Shown here one piece after another: positions 17,361 to 27,387 of a stretch of 64,000 nucleotides of DNA; within the stretch, counting starts at the first letter, position 1; each line of letters begins with the position of its first letter. A model generated the notes under the pieces. That model ran no database searches. It was not told the origin of the DNA and was given only the letters and a program-made list of their open reading frames with translations. The stretch spans positions 124,001 through 188,000 of the forward strand of contig CP150556.1 in NCBI GenBank assembly GCA_049487715.1, given 5' to 3'. The DNA is from Pycnococcus provasolii (taxonomy: Eukaryota; Chlorophyta; Pseudoscourfieldiophyceae; Pseudoscourfieldiales). Made by a program: the position numbers and the translations under genes.

Positions 17361-18834
17361 ACAGCAATAAAGTATGTGCAACGCCTCCAACCAAGAGGGC
17401 CACAGCACTCTTATATTTTAGCGCGCACGCGCATGTACACATGCATACGAAGGGCGCTTGACGATCGTCAGTGCACGAGAGCGCACTTTTAAGCGCGTGC
17501 TGCGCGAACGCCACTCCGCACACAAACAAACTCACGCCGAGAATGCCCTTGGGAAAGCAAAGCAGGATTTCCGTCAGGATGTCACCACCGTCACGTCGGA
17601 GCGTCGCATTTGCTGCCATTGCAAGCGCACCAAAGACGATTTTCCCCGCGCCTAGCAACATCGGCGCAACGCCCGTGCGAGCACCAAAACGGTGCTGGGC
17701 CATTAACCCACCGGCACCATGGCACACGGGCATTGAGCCTAATGTGAATCCGGCGAGATTTCCTAGTGTAATGCTGAATGCCACTATGTGCTCTTCGACG
17801 CGTGCAGGAGCCGCGGTTGTTGCGTCATGCGAAGCAGTTGTCCCGTACAGCTCGTCGGCCAGCGCGCAAACCGCCAGAACGGAGTTGAGAACGGTAAGTG
17901 GCAGCTGCGGGATGGCACCATTCCACGCCCCAGCTTTCCACTCCTCGGCGGACGGAAATACGAAGAAAGGGCCAGCATCGCCCACGTAGGATGACGACGC
18001 ACCATCGCCGAGCGCCCAACGCACGATTGCGAAGATCAGTCCGATGGGGAAGATGACGAGTGCGGGAGGTATGCGCGGACGTTCCACGGTACCACCTTTG
18101 TCAAGCAGTGTCACAGCCGCGACTGTGAGAAGCGCGACGACGACACCGTCTCCACCAATCCATCTGACATCCGCTAGAGTTCGCGCACTACTTTTTTCAG
18201 CCTCCGTCGTCGTCCAGCACCCTTCGTATGCGAGAGCGAGTCCCTTGTTGGCGAGCGCGAGTCCAAGACCCGCTTGCACGCCGCGCACGATGGCTGCTGG
18301 ACACGCCTTGGCAGCCCACTTCAGCAGCCCGGTGGCAGCTAGTATGCCCACGATAGTCGCAACGATCGCACCCGCAGCCGCTACCTCGGCTCGATTCAAG
18401 CCGTGCGCGATAGCCACCGCGGCAATGGCCTTCATCGGCTGTACGGCAAGCGGTCTTCCCATGACACGTCCGGAGACCACCGAGTGCACTCCGGTCACGA
18501 AGAGCGTGACAGTTGGTTTGATGGCCGCCGTCATGGCCATTCCAATAAAGAGCGGGATGAACGTTCCTAGGTCACCGAGTGCACCCGCCGCTTCCGTGGG
18601 GCACCAGCAGCATCCGCTTTCTTTCCCCATCGCGCGGTCGTACCAGCATCTCTGCGCACCACTACGTTCCTGTTCCAGAGTGTCATCGTCGCGTCGTTCT
18701 ATGCACGCCGACAACAACCTTGCATGAGGCGAATCTTCCGGGTCCTCCTCCGCGTCTACCACAACACAAGCAGGAGCAGGAGCGGGCACACCACCACCAC
18801 CCACATCAACACGCAAGTCAGAGACCGTAGACAT
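17359..18834 (-). CDS. MOT1: MOT1-family molybdate transporter, 491 aa
   Basis: The product has about ten hydrophobic segments and both hallmark blocks of the MOT1 family: GALGDLGTFIPLFIGMAM with LAVQPMKAIAAVAIAHGL in the first half, and GNLAGFTLGSMPVCHGAGG in the second. GVQAGLGLALANKGLALA and PLTVLNSVLAVCALADELYG lie between them. MOT1 proteins import molybdate at high affinity in plants and Chlamydomonas, feeding molybdenum-cofactor enzymes such as nitrate reductase; some members act at the vacuole. I chose ATG 18834 (MSTVSDLRV) over a longer frame because the extra 24 residues look like 5' UTR. A telomere-like block lies 160 bp upstream. Confidence 0.92.
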   Translation of the reverse strand: MSTVSDLRVDVGGGGVPAPAPACVVVDAEEDPEDSPHARLLSACIERRDDDTLEQERSGAQRCWYDRAMGKESGCCWCPTEAAGALGDLGTFIPLFIGMAMTAAIKPTVTLFVTGVHSVVSGRVMGRPLAVQPMKAIAAVAIAHGLNRAEVAAAGAIVATIVGILAATGLLKWAAKACPAAIVRGVQAGLGLALANKGLALAYEGCWTTTEAEKSSARTLADVRWIGGDGVVVALLTVAAVTLLDKGGTVERPRIPPALVIFPIGLIFAIVRWALGDGASSSYVGDAGPFFVFPSAEEWKAGAWNGAIPQLPLTVLNSVLAVCALADELYGTTASHDATTAAPARVEEHIVAFSITLGNLAGFTLGSMPVCHGAGGLMAQHRFGARTGVAPMLLGAGKIVFGALAMAANATLRRDGGDILTEILLCFPKGILGVSLFVCGVAFAQHALKSALSCTDDRQAPFVCMCTCACALKYKSAVALLVGGVAHTLLL

Positions 18835-19174
18835 GACTGTATTGACTGACACACCAACCAGTGAGCGAAATGCAGAATGACAAAAGCCAAGCCGCCAAAA
18901 GCACACATCCGGAGAAAAAAGAGGAGGGACGAGCGGGTCCGCCGGGGGGCCAAACTGCCAAAGGGGAGCGAGCGGCTAACCACAAGAAGAGTTCGGGTTA
19001 GGGTTTGGGTTTGGGTTTGGGTTACAAGACCCTTCCCCTTATTATGAGTAGGCGCAAGAATCTGGTAGCTTAAGGTAAAGTTTAACACACACGTGCACTC
19101 CGACCTGTACCTCTTACTCTTTCACTCGCCTCTTTCATTTTACGAAAATTGACGGTCCTATAACAGGCGAGTTC
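18835..19174. other. Upstream region of MOT1 gene
   Basis: It holds a degenerate GGGTTAGGGTTTGGG block at 18994-19024. It also holds the 3' flank of the EF-hand gene on the same strand. No gene is seen. Confidence 0.5.
18994..19024. repeat. Degenerate TTAGGG/TTTGGG block
   Basis: One TTAGGG and three TTTGGG units, 160 bp upstream of the MOT1 start. Confidence 0.8.
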
Positions 19175-21837
19175 TCACGCACTCGGCGCATCGGGTTCTG
19201 TGATGGCATTCGCCAACTCCGCAGCTGTGCTGTCGCTCACCAGCTTCTCCGATTCCTCGGTTGCCAATGCGGGAGGGGCATCCACAGCATCCGACGCCGG
19301 TGCAGCATCCGACGCGGGTGCAGGCGCCGCCGCCTCCTCCGACGCCTCCGCGGGTGCAGGCGCCGCCTCCGCCTCCGCCTCTGCCGCAGGTGCGGGCGCC
19401 GCCGCCGCCTCCTCTGCCGCCTCCTCCGCCGCCGCAGCGGGTGCGGGCGCCGCCGCCGCCTCCTCCGCCGCTGCCGCGGGTGCGGGCGCAGCCGCCTCTT
19501 CTGTTGGTGCAGCAGCGGCAACGGCACCTGCTGCTGCTGCTGCGACTAGGACTGGTACCTCGCATTTCACCATGTGCGAGAATCCCGCCATAGGGTCAGC
19601 AATCTCCTGTGCGATCGCAGCCAGAAATCCAGTGTCCGCACCCTCCAGGATTACGTGCATGTCGTCGACATCAGAATTCGATGGATACAGAAACCTCGAT
19701 TTTGAGGGTGCCATGTCGCCAGCATTCGTCACGACGCGCTTCTCCCACTCCGGAAACAGGCTCACAGAGAAGCGGAAAAAAAGGTCGTACTTCCCAGTCG
19801 TGGGTGGCGAGCCACGCATCAGTTGGTAGCTCGAAAATGGCGCATCCCAGTCAATCCCAAGACCGCCGAGCGGTCCGTTAGGATCTGAAATCTCGCTCGC
19901 CCCTGAAGCCACGAACACGAATGTAAGAGTGTTCGGCTCCTCCTTGGAGAAAAGAGCTTTTGGTCGCACTTTCTTTCCCCAGGGCGCAGCGTCAAGCTTC
20001 ACATGGAAATTGAATGCAACCTCCTCAGCAGTGGTGGATGCAAGAACTCGACAAGAGTGAAGTACAACCAGATCCGTTGCCTTGAACTTGAAATCAGCCC
20101 CGGCCGCCTTCGCGGCAGCCTCCTGGTACTCCTTTTCCTCCTGCTCCACCTTCTCCGCGGAAAGCTTCTCATGGGCAAAAATTTCTTCCTTAGTCGCTGC
20201 CTGTCCACGGGCCACCACGGACGGCCGGCAGAGAAAGTAACGACGAGCGCCCTCAACTTCACCGGCGTCTTCACGCCAAGCCGCCTCAGCTTCCGCTTTT
20301 GGATTGTACGCAAACATCATCAGCTTGTTCGCGTCACAGTCGTGGAGCAGTGCCGCGCAGCAATCTCGCTTCATTCCCACGTCGCTTGGGGGGATCAAAA
20401 CGCGCGACTTCTCTTGAGCGCCGACGTACGGCGTTCGTCGGGGCGCATCGGCCAGGAACTTTTGCGTCCAGCGGTTCGTGTCTTCGGCTTGCGTCAGCAC
20501 GAGCACGAGGCAGCGGTCGGCGGAATATGATCCTGTGAATTCCTCCAGTTCGTAAATGACCGTCTCGAAGTCGTCGTGCTTTCCCGATTCCTCGGATTTT
20601 GCAACCTCGACGCGATGGGCGAGGCTCTTCTCGTGCTCTGCGAGGCGGTCCATGTTCACGTTTTCGAGGAATCCAATCACGCACGAATCGTCGGAAACGA
20701 ACGCGAGCGACTTGGACTCGTGGCAAATGTGACCGTCGTCGTATCGCGACGCGCTGCGCATGAAGGTGCTGCACCATCGGGAGGCGTTCTGGCAGTTGGC
20801 CACCACGAGCACAGATGGGCGGCTTAGTTCCTCGGCGAGCACGACGCGCTCGTTGTGCACAATTGCGTACAGCTTGCGAAGTACCCTGCCGCGCCTCTTG
20901 CGCGGATACTTGTCCAATATGCTGTCCATCAACTGGATAAACTCGATTGGGTCCACGACGCCGTCTCGATTCCCGCCCATCGTCTCGTCGTGGTCGCTCA
21001 CCGTGAGCGCCCAAGCAGTCTCCGAGATGCGGTCTTCTTCAGACTGCGCATCGTTCAGCACACCGAGCACGCGTGACAGCTCGTTCGTTTCAAGCTTGCC
21101 GTTGCCGTTGAAGTCCCACAGGTGGAAGAGGTCGGCCATGATCTTGTTCACGTTGAACTTCGGGTTGTCCACATCGAACGGCGTCGCGAACTGGGCTTTA
21201 TTTTCGTCGGATACCTTTTTGCTTGATTGCCACATCTTCGCGTAGTCATCCACCTCCTCGTCCAGAGCTTCCCAGAACGCCTTATGCACGTCCGACGGAA
21301 TTACGTTGTGCACCACCTCGGCGAGCGCTCTGAGGAATTCCACCTTGTTCAAGCTCTCGTCGTATCCTTCCAAGTTCTTGACAGTCTGCATCCACGACTC
21401 GCCTTTTCCTGGCGCCAACGTCTCGATGTCGCTCTTCAGCGCTCCCAGCACGAGCTTGAGGTCCGTGAGCTTGACGTGAGCAGAGTTGCTGAGGTCAAGT
21501 TTTTCGAAGGTATCGTCCAGGGACCCTGGTAGCACGTCCAGTTCTTTTCCCGTCTTCGCTTGCTTCAGCGTGCCCTTCGTCTTGATGCCCGTGACGAGGT
21601 TCGTCGTTTCTGCAAGTTCGTCGTTGCAAAGGTGTGGGAGTGAGTGAATGTGGGTAGGTGAGTCAACTACTGCAGGTTGCATCGCATAACGAACGCCATC
21701 CCATGGAGACAACATTTTTCCGTTGTCATATTCCGTGAACTCATCAGGGTCATTCAGTCGAAGTCATTTCTTGAACAGCACATACCTTCCGCCGTGAAGT
21801 CGTCCGCCTTCGAAGGCGAGGACGCACCGCACCCCAT
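19175..21837 (-). CDS. EF-hand protein with N-terminal MGCGAS acylation motif, two exons, 828 aa
   Basis: I propose complement(join(19175..21609,21786..21837)). Exon 1 encodes MGCGASSPSKADDFTAE: Gly-2 for N-myristoylation plus Cys-3 for palmitoylation, a membrane-targeting pattern. A GTATGT...TTGCAG intron of 176 nt rejoins the main frame in phase. An EF-hand loop (DFNGNGKLETNE, about residue 195 on) has all ligands. A second one (SDHDETMGGNRDGVVDPIEF) carries an insertion. The middle (about 300-680) is a folded, unassigned region. The tail is a long Ala/Pro/Glu repeat. It is probably a calcium-responsive peripheral membrane or flagellar protein; this role is inference. The longer in-frame start at 21715 is intronic in my model. 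Confidence 0.75.
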
Positions 21838-22969
21838 GTTATATCGCTTGTGAGAGGTTCCTTAACGTTGCACGCGGTGGTTTCAGAGAAGAAGAGAGAG
21901 CTGTTGTTCGTGCTTATGTGGTGTATAAACACACGCACACGCACACGCACACGCACACACGTACACGCCCGGCCGCCGACAGCTTTTCCAGTTCTGTACA
22001 GGACACGTGCGCGTTTTGGTGTTCCCGAGTGTACTGTCAAGTTTACTGTCAAGTTTACGGTTGCGGAAAGAAACCAGTGTCTGTCGTCTCGAACTCACGG
22101 GCAACACTGTGGGCTCACTGAAGCTCACTGCACCGTAAACGCGTAAAGGAGAGCTAAAACCTTTACCTAGGAAGGCCTATGTAGGTTTCCTAGCTGCCCA
22201 GTGCGCGAAACAACTCGCCGATGCATCCTTCCCCTCCGATGCATCGTTTCGCCTAAACCTTTGTGGAAAGAGCTGAAGCTTCAGTCCGGCGTACAGTATT
22301 CTGTCGCAGCTCCTTCTCCCATCACCCCCCATCAAGGCCATCATGAGCCCTTTGCTTTCCTTCGCTTTGCTTTCCTTCGCTTCGCTTTCTTTCTCGCGTG
22401 GTTTGTCCTTCCTTCGCCTTCGAAGCTTTCTTCCGTTTCTTGCGGCCCTCGACCTTATCCCTCCTTCTTGCTCGTGACTCGTGAGAGCCTTGAGAGGGAC
22501 AGAGCACGAAGTCAGTCGACGAACGAAACAGAACTCGAGTGGGAGTGCAAGTCCGAAGCGGAACCAATTATCTTAGGTTGGTACAGAATTGTGCACAAAG
22601 CGAAAAGACCAGATGGCAGACGTTCTGAGTGGTTAACTGCCATCCTTTTTGATCCTCGTCACGAATTCACGAGACACACACGAGAAGAGCGAGAAATCAG
22701 AAACCGAGACTGGAATTGGATAGACTTAAGAGGGACGGACAGGCCCCTCTTCTAACCCTAATCCTATAACCCTATTCCTGTAACCCTAACCCTAATCTCC
22801 CAGATTTGTTGCTTGGGTTGTGTTTCCAAAACCCTAACCACTGCCAGCCACACACTGTTCAGACTTCAGACCCCGAATAAATCTTCCCGTTCGACGAATA
22901 GGAGGATGCGATTTCGCACCTGGGTTTGTTGTTGTGCGCGCTAAACGCAGCAGCGGCAAGCAAGTTGCC
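21838..22969. other. Divergent intergenic gap (EF-hand / ankyrin genes)
   Basis: It contains a CACACG repeat (about 21930-21965), a doubled GTTTACTGTCAA motif near 22035, CTTTGCTTTCCTTCG repeats near 22350-22400, and CCCTAA traces at 22753-22798 and 22829-22838. Frames here (for example 22201-22755) are of low quality and not called. Confidence 0.5.
22753..22838. repeat. Degenerate CCCTAA/CCTAT block
   Basis: CCCTAATCC, CCCTATTCC and CCCTAACCC variants, about 130-215 bp upstream of the ankyrin gene start. Confidence 0.75.
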
Positions 22970-24100
22970 ATGTCGTCCGGCGCAGGCGACGTGTACACGA
23001 AGAGCCGGAGTGAAAGCAACAGCCAGTCCAACTACATGGGCGGCGTGTGGGCGTACCTCATCCTAACCGACGTGAACGGAATACGCAGCTCCATCATGGA
23101 CCGCTTCTTCGGACGAGACGAAGCTCTGGTGAGAGAAAAGGCACGCCTAGAGTACGATATCGGACGCGCCATGTCAACCAGAGCACTCGAGGCTGACGCG
23201 ACGGACACCGACAGAGGGGGCGCGACGTCTTGCGCGTTCCTCTTGGATGCGGCGACCACGGGTCTCGGGCTATCAGGAGCCATCAACAGGCTCGTGCTGC
23301 ACGGCGAGTCACACAAACTCGACAAGTGCCGAACGGAGGACAGAAAACAGAGCGCAATCCACCTCGCGGCGCTGCGTGGCGACGACGCCGGCGTCGAGCT
23401 CGCGGCAAGACACAGCGCCTTTGGGAAGTTCGACGCGAGAGCTGTGGACGACCCCGACGCCGCGGGCGCGACGCCGCTGCACCTCGCCGCATGGAGAGGT
23501 CACGAGGCGGTCGTCGATACTCTTCTCAAGCTCGGGGCCAACCCGCACGCCACGGACATGTACGGGGTTACGCCACTGCACAAGGCGGTTGGACATTCGC
23601 GGGTGCGAACTGCGGCGCGGCTGGCTAGCGACGGAGGCGTGAACGTCAACATGCCCTGCGCGACGAACATTCGCGCGCCGCCCGAGCAGATGGCGAAACC
23701 GAGCATGGCCATGACGCCCCTTCACATAGCCTGTAGACGACAGGCTTACGGAGAAAATATCACCGCGGACGTTCCGATGATACGCATGCTCTTGCACTAC
23801 GGGGCAAATCCGAACATGCGCGACTCGCGCGGACGGACGCCAATGCACTACTCGGCTGGGGCGTGTGACGTGCGCGCAATCACGCTACTGCTACGCGCGG
23901 GCGCGGATGCGAAGATGCGGGACGACAACGGTCTCGCGCCGGGAGACGTGCTACCATCCCAATGTGGCGTCCGCTCGCTAGACGATCTGCCACCAGGCGT
24001 CGCGCCCATACACAGCACCGTCGAAGAGCTACGAGCGGCAGCTCGTGCAGCACCAGAGCCACCTCGAGAGCCATCTCGACAGGAGGACCACGCGCCATAA
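22970..24100 (+). CDS. Ankyrin-repeat protein, 376 aa
   Basis: From about residue 125 on there are five ankyrin repeats: SAIHLAALRGDDAGVEL, ATPLHLAAWRGHEAVVDTLL, VTPLHKAVGHSRVRTAARL, MTPLHIACRRQ...IRMLLHYGANPN, and RTPMHYSAGACDVRAITLLL. The fourth carries a short insertion. The first 120 residues have no recognised domain, and the C-terminus is Pro/Glu-rich. These repeats mediate protein contacts; the partner is unknown. ATG 22970 is chosen because the longer frame begins with GTG. It ends 123 bp from the convergent M23 gene. Confidence 0.85.
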   Translation: MSSGAGDVYTKSRSESNSQSNYMGGVWAYLILTDVNGIRSSIMDRFFGRDEALVREKARLEYDIGRAMSTRALEADATDTDRGGATSCAFLLDAATTGLGLSGAINRLVLHGESHKLDKCRTEDRKQSAIHLAALRGDDAGVELAARHSAFGKFDARAVDDPDAAGATPLHLAAWRGHEAVVDTLLKLGANPHATDMYGVTPLHKAVGHSRVRTAARLASDGGVNVNMPCATNIRAPPEQMAKPSMAMTPLHIACRRQAYGENITADVPMIRMLLHYGANPNMRDSRGRTPMHYSAGACDVRAITLLLRAGADAKMRDDNGLAPGDVLPSQCGVRSLDDLPPGVAPIHSTVEELRAAARAAPEPPREPSRQEDHAP

Positions 24101-24223
24101 AGTTCAATTGTAAATTTTTAGTTTTATGTACAAGCAAGTGTAATGTATTGAACATCGTGACCTTTTACTTGATTCACCTGCGTCGCCATCTCGGGGAAAA
24201 ATTAGACAGAAAGTATTCTGTTG

Positions 24224-25150
24224 TTACAAAGGAAGGTAGAGAGCAGGATCGACGGTGCGGTACTCGATGCTCGGCGCATTTGAGCTGCGAGCGCCTCTCA
24301 TCGAACGTGCTCGATCGAGCGCGCACAGGCCGCTCGCAAGCCAGCCAATTCGTGCGGGTGCTTGCCCTTCCGGCGAACGATCTGACGTCAGCGGCGCGCC
24401 GGTTCTTCTTTCGATTGGCTCCTGCACCTCGAAGTGCAGATGTGGTCCCGAGCTCGTTCCGGACATACCCACGGAGGCGATGCGTTCTCCGCACGCCACC
24501 CGCGTTCCCACGCGCCTCGAGTCGGCGCGGTCGAGGTGCGCATACAGCGTGCGCCACTTGTCGTCGTGCGTGATCTCGACGACGTGCCCGTACCCGTCGT
24601 CGTACCCTGCGAAGGAGACGACGCCGTCGTCCGCAGCCACCACCGGCTCGCCGAGCTGCGTCGCGAGGTCCACACCCTTGTGCATGCGCCCCCACCGCGG
24701 TCCGAACGGGCTGCTCACGTAGAACGAGTCCGTCACGAGTGGTTTTTGCATTCTGCTTCTCCTTGCGTCGACAGCCCCCTTTTTTGTGTGCGTCCTGGGT
24801 CTCCACGTCCACGTGAGCACAGGCCAAGCGCGCAGCGTCGTCGATCCGAGCAGCATAGGGGTTCTCACGTCTCGTGTTTCGAGCGTGAGCCTAGGCACGG
24901 GCACTTCCGCTCCAACTAGCGTGGGTGCGACGCCGTCGCGGTCGCTCTTGGCGCGCGTCGACGCGATGCGTCGTCGCGGCCCTGGCGTCGGTCTTCTTCT
25001 GCGCTGTGCATCGCCTTGTGTATCGATCGCCCGCTGCGTCACACGCAGGCTGCTGAAGAGCGCGCCGGACCACCCGCCTCCGAGTTGGCTGAGCGACGTA
25101 GCTAATGCATGAGCAGGTGTGTGTGCTTGGTCTGTCATCACCGTGGCCAC
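24224..25150 (-). CDS. M23-family (LytM/lysostaphin-like) metallopeptidase, 308 aa
   Basis: Residues about 138-245 carry the full M23 core. SPFGPRWGRMHKGVDLA gives Zn ligands His157 and Asp161. GEPVVAADDGVVSFAGYDDGYGHVVEI is the typical strand pair, LYAHL holds His205, and SGPHLHFEV has the HxH ligands His237/His239. M23 enzymes cut the peptide cross-links of bacterial peptidoglycan. The N-terminal 135 residues are Arg-rich and lack a clear bacterial signal peptide, so plastid or other targeting is possible. In some algae peptidoglycan-related enzymes act at the plastid envelope; that link is inference here. The first ATG is used. Confidence 0.85.
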   Translation of the reverse strand: MATVMTDQAHTPAHALATSLSQLGGGWSGALFSSLRVTQRAIDTQGDAQRRRRPTPGPRRRIASTRAKSDRDGVAPTLVGAEVPVPRLTLETRDVRTPMLLGSTTLRAWPVLTWTWRPRTHTKKGAVDARRSRMQKPLVTDSFYVSSPFGPRWGRMHKGVDLATQLGEPVVAADDGVVSFAGYDDGYGHVVEITHDDKWRTLYAHLDRADSRRVGTRVACGERIASVGMSGTSSGPHLHFEVQEPIERRTGAPLTSDRSPEGQAPARIGWLASGLCALDRARSMRGARSSNAPSIEYRTVDPALYLPL

Positions 25151-25700
25151 ACTGTACCTACCTATGGGCTATGTGCGGTACCTACGTAGGGTGGGAACGC
25201 GATGCTGATGAAGATGCAGATGCAGATGACGAACGAAACCGAACCCAGGAAAGCTGGTGTCTCTGTGTCCTCTCTGTGTCGTTGGTTGAGCTCACTGTCA
25301 GTCTGTGTGTCTGTGTGATCGATCGCTCCTTGCAGCCTCTGGTATCCTCGCGAGCGATTTCCCTTCCGTCGTGATCGACGAATTCGACGGACGGAATCCA
25401 AACCGCTCTGCCGCTGCGATCCGAGAGATGATCGAGCCTCGAGCGGGAGAGCCGAGAGCGATCGATGGGACACCCTCGATGGAACAAAATGGGACGAACG
25501 ATGGATCCAGCGATGGCGATGGGAAGTGCTGTACAGTAAAAAATGGCCTCCGCTGGAATTTGCTGTTTGGGTTTCGCGCGTCTTCGGGTCCATCATCGGG
25601 GGAAAAATAAAGTTAACGAGAGGAGGGGGGAGGGACCTTGGGAAAAAAATCATGAGAGGAATCAGGAATTGTTAAGGTTAGGGTTGGCACCTACTTGGTT

Positions 25701-25760
25701 CGGTTAGGGTTAGGGTTAGGGTTAGGGTTAGGGTTAGGGTAATAGGGTTAGGGTAGTGGT
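25701..25760. repeat. Interstitial TTAGGG repeat, about eight units
   Basis: Near-perfect GGTTAG hexamers with one AATAGGG interruption, between divergent gene starts. Further single units flank it. Confidence 0.9.
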
Positions 25761-26058
25761 TAGGGTTTGGGTCTCTGGTTAGGAGGGGAAGTCAAGTGCC
25801 AAAAAGTCATTAGGGTCAAAAAGTCACGGTCTCCCGGGGCATGGCGTCCATGACATGCTCCGGGGCGGTTCTTATGGCGGCTTCTGTGGCCTCGGCCGAC
25901 CACGGAAACGACTGTAACCCCACCCAGTTACCGTCACCGCAGGTGGCACGACGCCTCGAGTTTTCTCGCTCGCGCTCGTCCCTGATCGATGCTCGGATCT
26001 CGGACGAGGCACATCGCGCCGGAAGGAAGGGAAGAACCCAACCCTGCTAACGCCTGAT

Positions 26059-26083
26059 TAGGGTTAGGGTTAGGGTTAGGATT
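26059..26083. repeat. Interstitial TTAGGG repeat, short
   Basis: Four units ending 77 bp before the ATG of the WDR91-like gene. Confidence 0.9.
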
Positions 26084-26159
26084 AGCCCCCTTGCCCCCTT
26101 GGGTGTGGTGCCACCTCATCTCATCCGTCCATCCCAGCGAAGTTGCGTTTTTTGCCATC

Positions 26160-27209
26160 ATGGACGCGCTAAGCGCGTGCGACGCTCTCGTCCAGGAGTA
26201 CCTGCACTTTCGCGGGTTTGTTCGTTCACTAGCAGCGTTTGACTCGGATCGATCTTCGTGTGAAGCGTCTGACCCGTTCAGTAGTAGTAGTACGTTCAGT
26301 GGAGGAGCATCTGCGTCTGCGTCATTGTCTTCGTCGTCTATGAAAGTTGGAGCTTCTTCCTCTTCTTCCGCAGAGGGGGCTTCTGCATTGGCATTGGGGG
26401 CACCGTCGTCGTCGTCGTCACCGTCCATTCCGACCAATTATGCCAATCAATCAGGAATTCCGGTGCATATACCGCACTCCGCATTCTCCGTGTCCAAGGC
26501 GTGTGAACTCGTCAATACGTGTATTTCCAGTGGGGACCACACGAGGCTATGGAGACTCTTCGAGTACCTCGACGAAAAGGCGTTCGCGCACGTGCCGGAC
26601 GCTGCAGTGAGCTCGGAGCTCGCGAATGTGAAGAGCGACGTCTTCAAGCTGCTCGTCGTAAGTCAGCTCAGGCGAATCGAAGATGAAAACAGACGGGCGG
26701 TTGATAAAACAAACGCAGCGCCACCACCGCCGCGCTCGTCGGAGGAAAGCGAGCGCGGTAACACAGAGGCGTCGGCGAGCCCTCGCGACTGTCTCGAGCA
26801 GTTCTTCGCTCAGCACGGATACGCTATGAAGACAGCAGACGCGTCGTGGGAGCCTTGGCTAGGCGTTATGTACACGACAAGCGTGGGACCCGCCGCAGAC
26901 GCACCGGCGCCAAGCTCGGACGCGCGTTTCGCGGCGTGCTTTTCGAAAAGTTTCGCCGCACACGTCATGCACCGATTTGAGAACCTTCTGGCTCGGGCTC
27001 TGGAGCACGCGCCGCTTCCGACACTGCTCGCGCTTGCCGCGAGGCCGTCGACGCTGGAGGACCGACACGCGCTCGCGCTCGACGCGATGACGGCGGACCG
27101 CGACGCCTGGAAGCACCGCGCGGCACGGCTACAGGCACGTGTCGACGAGCTCGAGGCGGACCGTCGTGCGGCACTTCGCGCGGCGGTGGAGAAGGCGACG
27201 AGCGAGTGA
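26160..27209 (+). CDS. WDR91 N-terminal-domain-like protein lacking WD repeats, 349 aa
   Basis: The order of motifs follows the N-terminal half of WDR91. A LisH-like start (ALVQEYLHFRGFVRSLAAFD) comes first. LWRLFEYLDEKAFAHV, VKSDVFKLLVVSQLRR and DCLEQFFAQHGY...WEPWLGVMY follow, then ARFAACFSKSFAAHVMHRFENLLARAL. A Ser/Ala-rich insertion follows the LisH, and a coiled coil ends the protein. In animals WDR91 binds Rab7 and restrains PI3-kinase on endosomes; its WD40 propeller makes up the C-terminal half. No propeller is encoded here or just downstream. ATG 26160 gives MDALSACDALVQEYL. The function is inferred from the family only. Confidence 0.65.
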   Translation: MDALSACDALVQEYLHFRGFVRSLAAFDSDRSSCEASDPFSSSSTFSGGASASASLSSSSMKVGASSSSSAEGASALALGAPSSSSSPSIPTNYANQSGIPVHIPHSAFSVSKACELVNTCISSGDHTRLWRLFEYLDEKAFAHVPDAAVSSELANVKSDVFKLLVVSQLRRIEDENRRAVDKTNAAPPPPRSSEESERGNTEASASPRDCLEQFFAQHGYAMKTADASWEPWLGVMYTTSVGPAADAPAPSSDARFAACFSKSFAAHVMHRFENLLARALEHAPLPTLLALAARPSTLEDRHALALDAMTADRDAWKHRAARLQARVDELEADRRAALRAAVEKATSE

Positions 27210-27261
27210 ATGTATCACCCCATTTGTGTAAACCAAACATTCTTGCTGTTACTGTACAAGT

Positions 27262-27346
27262 TTAGCGTCTTCTTACAGGGCTACGGCTTCGTTCGCGTGC
27301 GCCTGAGCGATGTGGCGGCGAAGGCGGGCGTGTCGCTGACTTGCCT

Positions 27347-27387
<41 letters not shown>

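Larger units (their letters stand above)
25151..26159. other. Divergent intergenic gap with TTAGGG blocks
   Basis: It separates the M23 and WDR91-like gene starts. It holds two TTAGGG blocks (25701-25760 and 26059-26083). The 163-residue minus-strand frame at 25162-25653 and the short plus frames have no domain and are not called. Confidence 0.5.

Noticed and set aside
19158-19881. Plus- and minus-strand frames over the Ala/Pro tail
   Set aside because: Trinucleotide-repeat shadows of the EF-hand protein's C-terminus.
20334-21014. 226-residue minus-strand frame
   Set aside because: Arg-rich alternate frame inside the EF-hand gene.
21610-21715. In-frame ATG at 21715 as start of the EF-hand gene
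   Set aside because: Lies within a well-formed GT-AG intron. The upstream exon supplies MGCGASS in phase.
22201-22755. 184-residue plus-strand frame
   Set aside because: Built from CTTTGCTTTCC repeats and Arg-rich sequence with no domain.
23309-23848. 179-residue minus-strand frame
   Set aside because: Antisense of the ankyrin repeats.
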